Origin: Phytohabitans aurantiacus
GTDB lineage: Bacteria > Actinomycetota > Actinomycetes > Mycobacteriales > Micromonosporaceae
Assembly: GCF_027923225.1 (NCBI RefSeq)
Contig: NZ_BSDI01000001.1
Location: 101,946 to 165,945 of the forward strand
Direction of reading: 5' to 3'
DNA: 64,000 nucleotides
Below the pieces are notes generated by a model. The model did not search any database and was not told where the DNA came from. It was given only the letters and a program-made list of their open reading frames with translations. Shown piece by piece: positions 16,964 to 25,396 of this stretch; position 1 is the stretch's first letter, and every line of letters starts with the position of its first letter. Made by a program: the position numbers and the translations under genes.

Positions 16964-18205
16964 GTGCGCGTACTTCTCATCGGAGGGGGCGGGCGGGAGC
17001 ATGCGCTCGCGCTCAGCCTCGCCGCCGACCCGGCCGTCGACCAGCTCGTCGCCGCTCCGGGCAACCCGGGCATCGCAGCCATCGCCGAGCTACGGGAGGT
17101 GGCAGCCAACGATCCGGCAGCGGTCGCGGCGCTGGCCGTGGAGACCGGTGCCGACCTGGTAGTGATCGGCCCCGAGGCGCCACTCGTCGCGGGCGTCGCC
17201 GACGCGGTACGCGCCAAGGGCATCGCCTGCTTCGGTCCCTCGGCGGCAGCCGCCCAGCTCGAAGGCTCGAAGGCGTTCGCCAAAGACGTCATGGCGGCCG
17301 CCGGCGTACCCACCGCGCGAGCGTACGCGTGCGCCGACGCCGAGTCGGCCGCCCGGGCGCTCGACGAGTTCGGGGCGCCCTATGTCGTCAAGAACGACGG
17401 GCTCGCCGCTGGCAAGGGCGTCGTGGTCACCAACGACCGTGACGCGGCCCTCGCCCACGCGGCGGCCTGCGAGCGGGTCGTCATCGAGGAGTACCTCGAC
17501 GGTCCCGAGGTGTCGCTGTTCGTCGTGACCGACGGCGAGGCGGCCGTGCCGTTGCAGCCGGCGCAGGACTTCAAGCGGGTCGGCGACGGCGACTCCGGCC
17601 CCAACACCGGCGGCATGGGTGCGTACACCCCGCTGGACTGGGCGCCCGCAGACCTGGTCGAGCAGGTGATGGCCAGTACCGTGCACCCGACGCTCGCGGA
17701 GATGCGGCGCCGTGGCACGCCGTTCAGTGGGCTGCTCTACGTGGGGCTCGCGCTGACCAAGGCGGGCCCTCGGGTGATCGAATTCAACGCGCGCTTCGGT
17801 GATCCGGAGACGCAGGCAGTACTCGCGCTGCTGGACACGCCGCTGGCTGGCGTGCTGCACGCGGCGGCGACCGGCACGCTGGCCGCGCTCCCGCCCCTGC
17901 GCTGGCGGCCGGGCGCGGCGGTCACGGTCGTGCTGGCGTCCGCCGGCTACCCGGCCGCGCCGCGCACCGGCGACGTCATCACCGGCGCGGACCGCGCCGG
18001 CATCATCCACGCCGGCACCGCGCGCCGGGCCTCCGACGGTGCCCTCGTCTCCGCTGGAGGCAGGGTCGTCTGCGGTACGGCCACCGGCCTGGACCTCGCC
18101 ACGGCCCGCCGCCGGGCATACCTACTACTCGACGGCGTAACCCTGGAGGGCGCGCACCGCCGCTCCGACATAGCCCAAGCCGCCGCCGAAGCCACCCCTT
18201 CGTGA
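16964..18205 (+). CDS. purD: Phosphoribosylamine-glycine ligase (GARS)
   Basis: 413 residues from GTG at 16964, 13 bp after the SpoIIE gene. It has the N-terminal GGGGREHAL loop, the ATP-grasp segments NDGLAAGKGV, GPNTGGMGAY and EFNARFGDPETQ, and full family length. It catalyses the second step of purine synthesis, joining glycine to phosphoribosylamine. Its TGA stop (18203-18205) is provided by the family A palindrome that begins at 18202. The other pur genes lie at 30.5-44 kb in this window. Confidence 0.95.
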   Translation: MRVLLIGGGGREHALALSLAADPAVDQLVAAPGNPGIAAIAELREVAANDPAAVAALAVETGADLVVIGPEAPLVAGVADAVRAKGIACFGPSAAAAQLEGSKAFAKDVMAAAGVPTARAYACADAESAARALDEFGAPYVVKNDGLAAGKGVVVTNDRDAALAHAAACERVVIEEYLDGPEVSLFVVTDGEAAVPLQPAQDFKRVGDGDSGPNTGGMGAYTPLDWAPADLVEQVMASTVHPTLAEMRRRGTPFSGLLYVGLALTKAGPRVIEFNARFGDPETQAVLALLDTPLAGVLHAAATGTLAALPPLRWRPGAAVTVVLASAGYPAAPRTGDVITGADRAGIIHAGTARRASDGALVSAGGRVVCGTATGLDLATARRRAYLLLDGVTLEGAHRRSDIAQAAAEATPS

Positions 18206-18255
18206 TCAGGGCGTCCCTGAAGTCGTTAGGACGCCTTGAGGGACGCCCTGATCAC
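18202..18255. repeat. Family A intergenic palindrome, copy 1 (supplies both flanking stop codons)
   Basis: A 54-bp element: GTGATCAGGGCGTCCCT at 18202-18218 is perfectly complementary to 18239-18255, with a 20-nt centre. The left GTGATC contains the purD stop (18203-18205), and the right GATCAC contains the stop of the TetR gene on the other strand (18252-18254). The same 54-bp design occurs at 26001, 32499, 38370 and 48630. It is probably a bidirectional terminator. Confidence 0.85.
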
Positions 18256-18908
18256 GGGGAGAGGGGCGCTGGGGGCCAGGTTTCGCCGTGGAGTAGCTGC
18301 CCGGCGCCCACCCAGGCGAAGTTCATCATGCGGGTGGCTGTCTTGTCCGGGTCGGCGTCGGGGCGGTCGGCGAGCCAGTCCGCCAGCGACTCTGACGCGC
18401 CGACCAGGGCGTACGCCATGACCTCGAGATCCATGTCGCGGATCTCGCGGCCCTCGGCGGCGAGTGCCTGCGCCAGCATCGTGCCGATCACCTCGACCAT
18501 GCGCTCGCGCATGGTGGCGAGCGCGCCCGCGAATGGCTGCTGGGCGCGGGCCTGCCGGTACAGGACGGCCCAGCCGTCCCGGTGCGCGCCCACGAACCCG
18601 AAGAACGCCCGGAGCCCGCGCCAGAGCTGCTCGTCGGGCGGGAGGTCGGTGCCGACTCCTGCCACGATGGCCTCCATCAGTCGCGTGCCCTCGCGGTGCA
18701 GGCAGGCGATGAAGAGCTCCTCTTTGGTGCCGAGGTAGGCGTACACCATGGGTTTGGAGATGCCGGCGTCTTCGGCGATCTCGTCCATGCTCGCGGCGTG
18801 GAACCCCCGTCGAGAGAAAACACGCACGGCCGCGTCGAGCATCTGCTGCTCACGCACGGCCCGGGGGAGTCGTTTGAACGTTGGTGACGTTGTCACCCTT
18901 GCCATCAT
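18252..18908 (-). CDS. TetR-family transcriptional repressor
   Basis: 218 residues from the ATG pair at 18908/18905; the longer frame to 18920 would start inside the operator. The N-terminal TetR helix-turn-helix is clear (ILDAAVRVFSRRGFHAASMDEIAEDAGISKPMVYAYLGTKEELF-type segment, here with MLDAAV at its head), followed by an all-helical ligand domain. It is divergent from an SCP2/acyl-CoA dehydrogenase/acyl-CoA ligase set and separated from it by a long palindrome. It most likely represses those lipid genes and itself, with an acyl-CoA or related lipid as ligand. Confidence 0.88.
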   Translation of the reverse strand: MMARVTTSPTFKRLPRAVREQQMLDAAVRVFSRRGFHAASMDEIAEDAGISKPMVYAYLGTKEELFIACLHREGTRLMEAIVAGVGTDLPPDEQLWRGLRAFFGFVGAHRDGWAVLYRQARAQQPFAGALATMRERMVEVIGTMLAQALAAEGREIRDMDLEVMAYALVGASESLADWLADRPDADPDKTATRMMNFAWVGAGQLLHGETWPPAPLSP

Positions 18909-18911
18909 ACC

Positions 18912-18939
18912 TACTCGCACGTAAGGTTACGCGCGAGTA
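18912..18939. promoter_or_regulatory. 28-bp operator palindrome between the TetR and SCP2 genes
   Basis: TACTCGCACGTAA at 18912-18924 mirrors TTACGCGCGAGTA at 18927-18939 with one mismatch around a GG centre. It covers the divergent promoter region, immediately upstream of the TetR start and 28 bp before the SCP2 ATG. Length, symmetry and position fit a TetR dimer or dimer-of-dimers operator. Confidence 0.75.
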
Positions 18940-18966
18940 AGTTAATCTGATCCGGAGGCACATCCG

Positions 18967-19419
18967 ATGACCGACTTCGATCCGGCTACGTTCGCCAGCG
19001 TAGACCCCAAGCAGTTCGCACAGCTCGTCAAGACCACGCCGGACGCGCAGATCAAGCAGGTCATGCAGAGCGACCTGCGCGGCAAGATCCTTGACGAGGT
19101 GTTCGGCCGGATGCCCACGCTCTTCCGCGCGGACCGCGCCGGTTCCACCAACGCGGTGATCCACTGGACCGTCACCGAGCGGCCGGACGGCGGTGCCGAC
19201 ACCTACGAGGTCGTCATCGAGAACGGCACCTGCACGGTCTCGGAGAGCGCCGACCGCGACCCGAAGCTCACGCTCACGATGGGCCCGGTCGAGTTCCTGA
19301 AGGTCGTCTCGGGCGGTGGCAACCCCGTGATGATGTTCATGACCGGCAAGCTCAAGGCCAAGGGTGACCTGGGCCTGGCCGCCAATATCGCCAACCTGTT
19401 CGACATCCCGAAGGCCTGA
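18967..19419 (+). CDS. SCP2 sterol-binding domain protein
   Basis: 150 residues with a GGAGGCA ribosome-binding site before ATG 18967. It is a single SCP2-type domain (AVIHWTVTERPDGGADTYEVVIENGTC, then DPKLTLTMGPVEFLKVVSGG and KLKAKGDLGLAANIANLF). This fold binds lipids or acyl-CoAs in a hydrophobic tunnel. The acyl-CoA dehydrogenase gene starts 1 bp after its stop, so the two are co-transcribed under the TetR operator. A lipid-carrier role feeding the downstream dehydrogenase is inferred. Confidence 0.85.
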   Translation: MTDFDPATFASVDPKQFAQLVKTTPDAQIKQVMQSDLRGKILDEVFGRMPTLFRADRAGSTNAVIHWTVTERPDGGADTYEVVIENGTCTVSESADRDPKLTLTMGPVEFLKVVSGGGNPVMMFMTGKLKAKGDLGLAANIANLFDIPKA

Positions 19420-19420
19420 T

Positions 19421-20635
19421 ATGCCTGAGTTCTCGCTAGACCTGAACGAGGAACAGCGGGATCTCCGCGACTGGGTGCACGGCTTCGCGCGAGACGTCGT
19501 GCGCCCAGCCGCGGCAGAGTGGGACGCCCGCGAAGAGACGCCGTGGCCGCTTCTGCAGGAGGCGGCGAAGATCGGGCTCTACGGCTTCGAGTTCCTCGCC
19601 AACTGCTGGGCCGACCCGACCGGCATCTCGCTGCCCATCGCCAACGAAGAGCTTTTCTGGGGAGACGCGGGCATCGGCCTGGCGCTCTTCGGTACGTCGC
19701 TCGCCGTCGCGTCGATCTACGGATCGGGTACGCCGGAGCAGCTCGTCGAGTGGGTGCCGCAGTGCTTCGGCACGGTCGACGAGCCGGCGGTCGCCGCGTT
19801 CTGCAGCACCGAGCCCGAAGCCGGTTCAGACGTCGGCTCGATGCGCACCAAGGCGCGGTACGACGAAGCGACCGACGAGTGGATCCTCAGTGGACAGAAG
19901 GCGTACGCCACGAATGGTGGGATCGCCGCCGTGCACGTGGTCACCGCGACCGTCGACTCCTCGCTCGGTTCGCGCGGGCAGGCCGCGTTCGTGGTGCCGC
20001 CAGGCACGCCGGGGCTCACCTCGCCCGGCAAGCTGAAGAAGCTGGGCCTGCGCGCCTCGCACACCGCCGACCTGTTCCTCGACGACGTACGGGTGCCCGG
20101 CCGGTGCCTGCTCGGCGGCCGCGAAGCTCTGCTGGAGCGCCTCGACCGGGCGCGCAACGGGCAGAAGGCCGCGGGCCAGGCGGCGATGCGCACGTTCGAG
20201 CTGTCCCGCCCGACCGTGGGCGCGCAGGCGATCGGCGTGGCGCGTGCGGCGTACGAGTACGCGCTCGAGTACGCCCGTGGGCGGGTGCAGTTCGGCCGGC
20301 CCATCATCGAGAACCAGGCCATCGCGTTCGCGCTCGCCGACATGAAGATGGAGATCGACGCCGCGCGGCTGCTGGTGTGGCGGGCCGCGTGGATGGGGCG
20401 CAACAACCGTGTCTTCGACGCGGGCGAGGGCTCGATGTCCAAGCTCAAGGCCGGCGAGGTGGCGGTGTCGGTCACCGAGAAGGCGGTGCAGATCCTCGGC
20501 GGTGCCGGGTTCCTGCGCGAGCACCCGGTCGAGCGCTGGTACCGGGACGCAAAGATCTACACGATCTTCGAGGGCACGTCGGAGATCCAGCGACTCGTCA
20601 TCTCACGGGCGATCTCCGGAGTACAGATTCGATGA
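19421..20635 (+). CDS. Acyl-CoA dehydrogenase
   Basis: 404 residues; ATG 19421 is one base after the SCP2 stop. It has an N-terminal helical domain (LDLNEEQRDLRDWVHGFARDVV), a FAD/substrate segment (AAFCSTEPEAGSDVGSMRTKA), and a C-terminal domain with the motif IFEGTSEIQRLVISRAI, whose Glu is the usual catalytic base position. It oxidises an acyl-CoA at the alpha-beta position using FAD. Chain-length preference cannot be read from sequence. It is part of the TetR-controlled lipid set. Confidence 0.92.
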   Translation: MPEFSLDLNEEQRDLRDWVHGFARDVVRPAAAEWDAREETPWPLLQEAAKIGLYGFEFLANCWADPTGISLPIANEELFWGDAGIGLALFGTSLAVASIYGSGTPEQLVEWVPQCFGTVDEPAVAAFCSTEPEAGSDVGSMRTKARYDEATDEWILSGQKAYATNGGIAAVHVVTATVDSSLGSRGQAAFVVPPGTPGLTSPGKLKKLGLRASHTADLFLDDVRVPGRCLLGGREALLERLDRARNGQKAAGQAAMRTFELSRPTVGAQAIGVARAAYEYALEYARGRVQFGRPIIENQAIAFALADMKMEIDAARLLVWRAAWMGRNNRVFDAGEGSMSKLKAGEVAVSVTEKAVQILGGAGFLREHPVERWYRDAKIYTIFEGTSEIQRLVISRAISGVQIR

Positions 20636-20687
20636 ACCACCCCACGAAAATGCTCCGCTACGCTCCACATTTCCGCGGGGACCCCGG

Positions 20688-22244
20688 ATGATCACGCCGT
20701 TCGTCGTGGCCACCCTGACCCGACGCGGCCTGCTCACCCCGGGTTCCCCGGTGCGGGTGGCGTCCCAGCTCAAACAGCTCTGGCGGTGGGGCTTCAGCCT
20801 CGCTGGCGAGCTACGACAGGCCGCCGCCCGCGATCCAAATCGGGTCGCCGTCATCGACGATAGGCGCGGCCCGGTCACGTACGCCGAGCTGCTGCACCGG
20901 TCCGAGCAGCTGGCCCGGTCGTTGCGCAGCGCCGCCGGCATCGGGTCCGGCGACCGGATCGGCCTGCTCTGCCGCAACCACGCGGGCATGGTCGAGGCGA
21001 TGGTCGCCGGCACCCTGCTGGGCGCCGACACGGTACTGATCAACACCGGGCTCTCCAGCGCGCAGCTGAGCGTCGTGGCGGTGGAGCAGCGGTTACGCCT
21101 GCTGATCCACGACGCGGAGTTCGCGGACCGGGTGGTCGAGGTGCCCGCGCAGGTCGAGCGGATCGAGGAGAGCCGAGCCGAGGAGCTGACCGCCGGCGCG
21201 CCGCCCGGCGAGCTGCGGCCACCCGAGCGCGACGGCCGCACGATCGTGCTGACCTCCGGCACCACGGGCACACCCAAAGGCGCCCGGCGCCGCACGCCGG
21301 GCGGCTTCGGGCCGCTCGTCTCGATCATCCATCGCATCCCGCTGCACGCCCGCGATCGCATCATGATCGCCGCGCCGCTCTTCCACACCTGGGGCTACGC
21401 CGCGCTTCAGGTCTCGTTCGCGCTGCGCGCGACCGTGGTGCTGGAGCGCAGGTTCGAGCCGAACAGCCTGCTCGGGGCGGTCACCCGCCACAACTGCCGG
21501 GCTCTCTTCGCGGTACCGGTCATGCTGCAGCGCCTGCTGGAGGTGCCGCCGCCGGCCAAGAACCCGCTGCGGATCGTCGCGGTCAGCGGTTCCGCTCTGC
21601 CCGGCGGCCTCTCGACCAGGTTCATGGACGCGTACGGCGAGGTGCTCTACAACCTGTACGGCTCGACCGAGGCGTCGTGGGTGTCGATCGCCACGCCCGC
21701 CAACCTGAGGATCGCCCCGCAGACCGCCGGCAAGCCGCCGCACGGTACCAAGGTGTCGATCCTCGATGAGAAGGGCGAGCCGGTGCCGCGCGGACAGGTC
21801 GGCCGCATCTTCGCCGGCAACGAGATGATCTTCGAGGGCTACACCTCGGGTGCCAGCCGGGAGACCCTCGATGGGCTCATCTCCACGGGCGACCTCGGGT
21901 TCGTCAACGGCGACGGGCTGCTCTTCGTGGCCGGGCGTGACGACGACATGATCGTCTCCGGCGGCGAGAACGTCTTCCCGTCCGAGGTGGAGAACCTGCT
22001 CGCCGACCTGCCGCAGGTACGCGAGGTGGCCGTGGTCGGCGTACCCGATCCGGAGTTCGGCCAGCGGCTCGCCGCCTATGTGGCGCTGCACCAGGGCGAG
22101 GCGCTCGACGCCGACGCGGTGCGCGAGTACGTGAAGCGTTACCGGGCCCGCTTCTGCGTGCCCCGCGACGTGTACTTCGTGCCCTTCCTGCCCCGCAACG
22201 CCACCGGCAAGGTAGTCACCCGAGACCTGCCCCGACCGCGCTAG
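20688..22244 (+). CDS. AMP-dependent acyl-CoA ligase (FadD-like)
   Basis: 518 residues from ATG 20688 (MITPFVVATLTRRGLL). ANL-superfamily signatures are all present: P-loop TSGTTGTPKGARR, YGSTEASWVS, STGDLGF, the hinge region with SGGENVFPSEVE, and the C-terminal NATGKV lysine. It activates a carboxylic acid with ATP and CoA. It follows the acyl-CoA dehydrogenase by 52 bp; that spacer contains an imperfect hairpin. The set SCP2/ACAD/ligase suggests catabolism of an isoprenoid, sterol or branched fatty acid. Confidence 0.9.
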   Translation: MITPFVVATLTRRGLLTPGSPVRVASQLKQLWRWGFSLAGELRQAAARDPNRVAVIDDRRGPVTYAELLHRSEQLARSLRSAAGIGSGDRIGLLCRNHAGMVEAMVAGTLLGADTVLINTGLSSAQLSVVAVEQRLRLLIHDAEFADRVVEVPAQVERIEESRAEELTAGAPPGELRPPERDGRTIVLTSGTTGTPKGARRRTPGGFGPLVSIIHRIPLHARDRIMIAAPLFHTWGYAALQVSFALRATVVLERRFEPNSLLGAVTRHNCRALFAVPVMLQRLLEVPPPAKNPLRIVAVSGSALPGGLSTRFMDAYGEVLYNLYGSTEASWVSIATPANLRIAPQTAGKPPHGTKVSILDEKGEPVPRGQVGRIFAGNEMIFEGYTSGASRETLDGLISTGDLGFVNGDGLLFVAGRDDDMIVSGGENVFPSEVENLLADLPQVREVAVVGVPDPEFGQRLAAYVALHQGEALDADAVREYVKRYRARFCVPRDVYFVPFLPRNATGKVVTRDLPRPR

Positions 22245-22309
22245 CACCCACAGGCGCGGCACAGGGATGTCACAAGGGCGGCTCAGGCCGGCCGGCGAGT
22301 CTCTTGGGC

Positions 22310-22546
22310 ATGACCACACTGTCAGTCCGGGAACGCGGTCAGCGCCAGGTCGTCGCGGTGACCGGTGGCCTCGTCGTGGCGAGCCTCGCGGGGGCGCTGG
22401 TGGTGGCGGCCGTGGTGCCGTCAGCCGAATCGACGTCCTCGTCGACCTCGACGTCCACGCAGTCCTCTTCTTCGTCCGGCACCTCCAACGACTCTTCCGT
22501 CTCCAGCGGCAGCGGCTCGTCGCAGGCCACGTCTGGCGGGTCGTGA
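22310..22546 (+). CDS. Small membrane protein with Ser/Thr-rich tail, first gene of a redox operon
   Basis: 78 residues from ATG 22310 (MTTLSVRERGQRQ). There is one transmembrane helix (about residues 15-38, VVAVTGGLVVASLAGALVVAAVV) and then about 40 residues almost entirely Ser/Thr/Gly, ending SGSGSSQATSGGS. The ApbE gene begins 1 bp after its stop. In related actinobacterial operons the first gene often encodes an anchor plus Ser-rich linker plus FMN-binding domain. Here the domain is absent, so the peptide resembles a truncated flavin acceptor. Whether its own Ser/Thr residues receive FMN is unknown. Confidence 0.65.
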   Translation: MTTLSVRERGQRQVVAVTGGLVVASLAGALVVAAVVPSAESTSSSTSTSTQSSSSSGTSNDSSVSSGSGSSQATSGGS

Positions 22547-22547
22547 C

Positions 22548-23468
22548 ATGCCGCTGCTGGAGACCCTGCCCGTCGGCGTGGACACCGCCCAGTGGCCGGT
22601 CTGGAGCACCACCGCCCGGCTCGTCGTCACCGACCCATCGACCCTGCCCACCGCCCGCCTCCTGGTCGAAGGCGAGCTGCGGGCCGTCGAACTCGCCTGC
22701 AGCCGGTTTCGCGAAGACTCCGAACTGCGCCGGGTACGCCTCGCGGGCGGCCGCCCCGTCAGGGTGAGCGCGCTGCTCGCCGAGCTGATCCGGGCCGCCC
22801 TCGACGCGGCCGAGCGCAGCGACGGCGACCTCGACCCCACGGTGGGCACCGCGCTGTGCGACCTGGGCTACGACAAGACGTTCTCCGAACTGCCCGTGCG
22901 ATCCGCGCCCATGCGGCTCGTCGTCGCGCCCGCGCCGGGCTGGCGGCAGGTGATGCTCGACGGCCGCGACCTCACCGTCCCGCCGGGCGTACTGCTCGAC
23001 CTCGGCGCCACGGCCAAGGCGTACACGGCCGACCGGTGCGCGCGGCTGGTCGCCGAGCGCTGCGACACCGGGGTACTGGTCAGCCTCGGCGGCGACATCG
23101 CGACGGCCGGACCCGCGCCCGAGGGCGGCTGGCAGGTGCTGGTGCAGGACGGGCCGGCTGAGCCGCCATCCCAGGTGGCGCTGACCGCTGGCACCGCTCT
23201 CGCCACGTCCAGCACGATCAGCCGGCGCTGGCACACGGACGGGCGCAGCCTGCACCACATCCTCGACCCGCGTACCTGCCAGCCGGCCGCCCCGGTCTGG
23301 CGCACGGTATCGGTCGCCGCGCCCCGCTGCCTGTACGCCAACACCCTCACGACGGCCTCCCTGATCCGCGGCCACGGTGCACCCGACTGGCTGCGCTCGC
23401 TGGGCGTACCGGCCCGGCTGGTGGCAGCGAACGGCGAGGTGCTGACGATGGGCGGTTGGCCGGCGTGA
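22548..23468 (+). CDS. apbE: ApbE-family FAD:protein FMN transferase
   Basis: 306 residues from ATG 22548. ApbE signatures are LLDLGATAKAYTADRCARL, SLGGDIATAG, TALATSSTISRRWH and the metal/FAD-binding HHILDPRTCQPA near residue 245. ApbE enzymes covalently attach FMN to Ser/Thr of target proteins on the outer face. No signal peptide is visible on this copy, so it may act in the cytoplasm or on nascent substrate. It sits between the Ser-rich membrane peptide and a ferric-reductase-like membrane protein and overlaps the latter by 4 nt (GTGA). Confidence 0.9.
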   Translation: MPLLETLPVGVDTAQWPVWSTTARLVVTDPSTLPTARLLVEGELRAVELACSRFREDSELRRVRLAGGRPVRVSALLAELIRAALDAAERSDGDLDPTVGTALCDLGYDKTFSELPVRSAPMRLVVAPAPGWRQVMLDGRDLTVPPGVLLDLGATAKAYTADRCARLVAERCDTGVLVSLGGDIATAGPAPEGGWQVLVQDGPAEPPSQVALTAGTALATSSTISRRWHTDGRSLHHILDPRTCQPAAPVWRTVSVAAPRCLYANTLTTASLIRGHGAPDWLRSLGVPARLVAANGEVLTMGGWPA

Positions 23469-24010
23469 GTACCGACGTCCTCTGGTACCTGGCTCGCGGC
23501 ACCGGTGTGGTCTCGCTGATCATGCTCACGGTCGTGGTGGTCCTCGGCGTCGGCGGCCGCTCCGGGCGCCCGGTGTTCGGCCTGCCCCGGTTCGCCGTCG
23601 TAAGCGTGCACCGCAACGCGTCGCTGCTCGCGGTCAGCCTGATCGCCGTGCACATCCTGACCCTGTTCTTCGACCCGTACGCCCAACTGAAGCTGGTCGA
23701 CCTCTTCGTACCGTTCCTCGGCGAGTACCGGCCGCTGTGGCTGGGACTGGGCACGCTGGCCTTCGACCTGATCCTCGCTCTGGTGGTCACGAGCCTGCTG
23801 CGGCACCGGCTCGGTGTGACGGCCTGGCGGGCGGTGCACTGGCTCGCGTACCTGTGCTGGCCGGTCGCGCTGCTGCACGGCCTCGGCACCGGCACCGACA
23901 ACGGCGAGGTGTGGATGTGGGCCGTCTCCATCGCCTGTGCCGCCGGTGTGGTTTCTGCCCTGGGCTGGCGCCTGTCCGATCGATTCGCACCCGTGGGGAG
24001 CCTGCGATGA
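23465..24010 (+). CDS. Ferric-reductase-like transmembrane haem protein
   Basis: 181 residues from GTG 23465, overlapping the ApbE stop. About five to six transmembrane helices with histidines placed as in ferric-reductase-like b-type haem domains: VHRNASLLAVSLIAVHIL, and AVHWLAYLCWPVALLHGLGTGTDNG. It probably carries electrons across the membrane between the cytoplasmic NuoF-like/ferredoxin pair encoded downstream and an external flavin. It overlaps the next gene by 4 nt (ATGA). Confidence 0.85.
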   Translation: MSTDVLWYLARGTGVVSLIMLTVVVVLGVGGRSGRPVFGLPRFAVVSVHRNASLLAVSLIAVHILTLFFDPYAQLKLVDLFVPFLGEYRPLWLGLGTLAFDLILALVVTSLLRHRLGVTAWRAVHWLAYLCWPVALLHGLGTGTDNGEVWMWAVSIACAAGVVSALGWRLSDRFAPVGSLR

Positions 24011-25191
24011 CCACGACCCTTGTCGGTACACCCGGCCTGCTGACCGACCCCGACGCGGGACCGATCCGCCTGTCGCACGAACCGCGGCGGCTGCTCGTCT
24101 TCGCCGAGGAAGCGGGGCTGACAGGTCGGGGCGGCGCGGGCTTTCCCACCTATCGCAAGCTGGCAGCCGTCGCGGCCGGGGCACAGAAAAGCGGCGCCGA
24201 GCGCCCCGTGGTCATCGGCAACGGCGCCGAGGGCGAGCCGGCCAGCGGCAAGGATCGTGCGCTGCTCACCCACTCACCCCACCTGGTACTCGACGGCCTG
24301 ATGCTCGCCGCCGAGGCCGTCGGTGCCGAAAAGGTGTACCTCTACGCGCCCGCCGACCTCGCGCCGTCCCTGCGAGCCCGGATCGCCCAGCGGGCGCCGC
24401 GGATCACGGTCGTCGAGGCGCCGGACACGTTCATCAGCGGCGAGGAGTCGGCGGTGATCTCCCGGATCGAGGGGCGCGCCGCGCTGCCCCGCGACAAGCG
24501 CCGGCTGGTCGTCGAGTCCGGGGTGCGTGGCGCGCCGACCCTGGTGCAGAACGTCGAGACGCTCGCTCATCTGGCGCTGCTGGCGCGGTACGGGCCGTCG
24601 TGGTTCCGGAGCCGTGGCACGCGGCAGGAGCCGGGCACGTTCCTCGCCACGTTGAGCGGTGCGGTGCGGATGCCGGGTGTCTACGAGGCGCCGTACGGCA
24701 TCCCACTCGGGGAACTGGTGAGCCTGGCCGGCGGCCCCTCGTCCGACCTCCAGGCCGTTCTCGTGGGCGGCTACCACGGCGCCTGGCTGCCCGCCCGCGC
24801 CGAGGTACCGGTGTCGCGGGCCGGGTTACGGCAGTACGGTGCGTCGCCCGGCGCGGGTGTCGTCGTGGCGCTGCCGACCTCGGCGTGCGGCCTCGTCGAG
24901 AGCGCGCGTATCGCGAGCTACCTGGCCCGCCAGACCGCCGGCCAGTGCGGCCCGTGCGTCAATGGGCTGCCCCGGCTCGCCGACACGCTGATCCGGCTCG
25001 CCCGTCGCGACCGCGACACCCGGCTTCCTGGTGAGGTGGAGCGGCTGCTCGGGCTCGTCGCCGGGCGGGGCGCCTGCCACCACCCGGATGGCACCGTGCG
25101 CTTCGTGCGCAGTTCCATGGCCACGTTCGCCCCGGAGGTGCGGATGCACCTGGCGGGGTACTGCACAGCGGAGGGCGCGTCGGATGTCTGA
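24007..25191 (+). CDS. NuoF-like FMN/NAD(P)H-binding flavoprotein with SLBB-type region
   Basis: 394 residues from ATG 24007. The NuoF signatures are GLTGRGGAGFPTYRK (FMN/NAD loop), GNGAEGEPASGKDRALL and FISGEESAVISRIEG, then the SLBB-like region (LSGAVRMPGVYEAPYGIPLGEL). The C-terminal iron-sulfur motif is degenerate: NuoF has Cys-x2-Cys-x2-Cys, but here QTAGQCGPC keeps only the last two cysteines; one more Cys is in GACHHPDG. It likely takes electrons from NAD(P)H, or gives electrons to it, and exchanges them with the ferredoxin encoded next and the membrane haem protein. Confidence 0.85.
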   Translation: MTTTLVGTPGLLTDPDAGPIRLSHEPRRLLVFAEEAGLTGRGGAGFPTYRKLAAVAAGAQKSGAERPVVIGNGAEGEPASGKDRALLTHSPHLVLDGLMLAAEAVGAEKVYLYAPADLAPSLRARIAQRAPRITVVEAPDTFISGEESAVISRIEGRAALPRDKRRLVVESGVRGAPTLVQNVETLAHLALLARYGPSWFRSRGTRQEPGTFLATLSGAVRMPGVYEAPYGIPLGELVSLAGGPSSDLQAVLVGGYHGAWLPARAEVPVSRAGLRQYGASPGAGVVVALPTSACGLVESARIASYLARQTAGQCGPCVNGLPRLADTLIRLARRDRDTRLPGEVERLLGLVAGRGACHHPDGTVRFVRSSMATFAPEVRMHLAGYCTAEGASDV

Positions 25192-25396
25192 GCGACTGCA
25201 CATCGACTGGACCGCTTGCCGGGGACGCGGGCTCTGCGGGGAACTCCTGCCCGAGATGCTCGACCTCGACGAGTGGGGGTACCCGCGGCCCAAGCAGGGA
25301 CTGTCGGTGCCCCGCGCGCTGTCGGGTCCGGCGCGCCAGGCGGTGGGACTCTGCCCCCGCCAGGCGCTTCGGCTTCAGACCGAGGCCACCTCGTAG
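25184..25396 (+). CDS. [3Fe-4S]-type ferredoxin
   Basis: 70 residues from ATG 25184, overlapping the NuoF-like gene by 8 nt. It has three cysteines in the single-cluster pattern: CRGRGLC (Cys-x5-Cys, residues about 12-18) and GLCPRQAL near the C-terminus, as in small actinobacterial 3Fe-4S ferredoxins. It is the last gene of the redox operon and converges on the lipoprotein gene with 22 nt of overlap at the 3' ends. Confidence 0.85.
   Translation: MSERLHIDWTACRGRGLCGELLPEMLDLDEWGYPRPKQGLSVPRALSGPARQAVGLCPRQALRLQTEATS

Noticed and set aside
20637..20684. Hairpin-like sequence between the acyl-CoA dehydrogenase and ligase genes (CCCCACGAAAATG ... CATTTCCGCGGGG)
   Set aside because: Several mismatches in the stem; it could be an attenuator or an intergenic repeat but is too weak to annotate.
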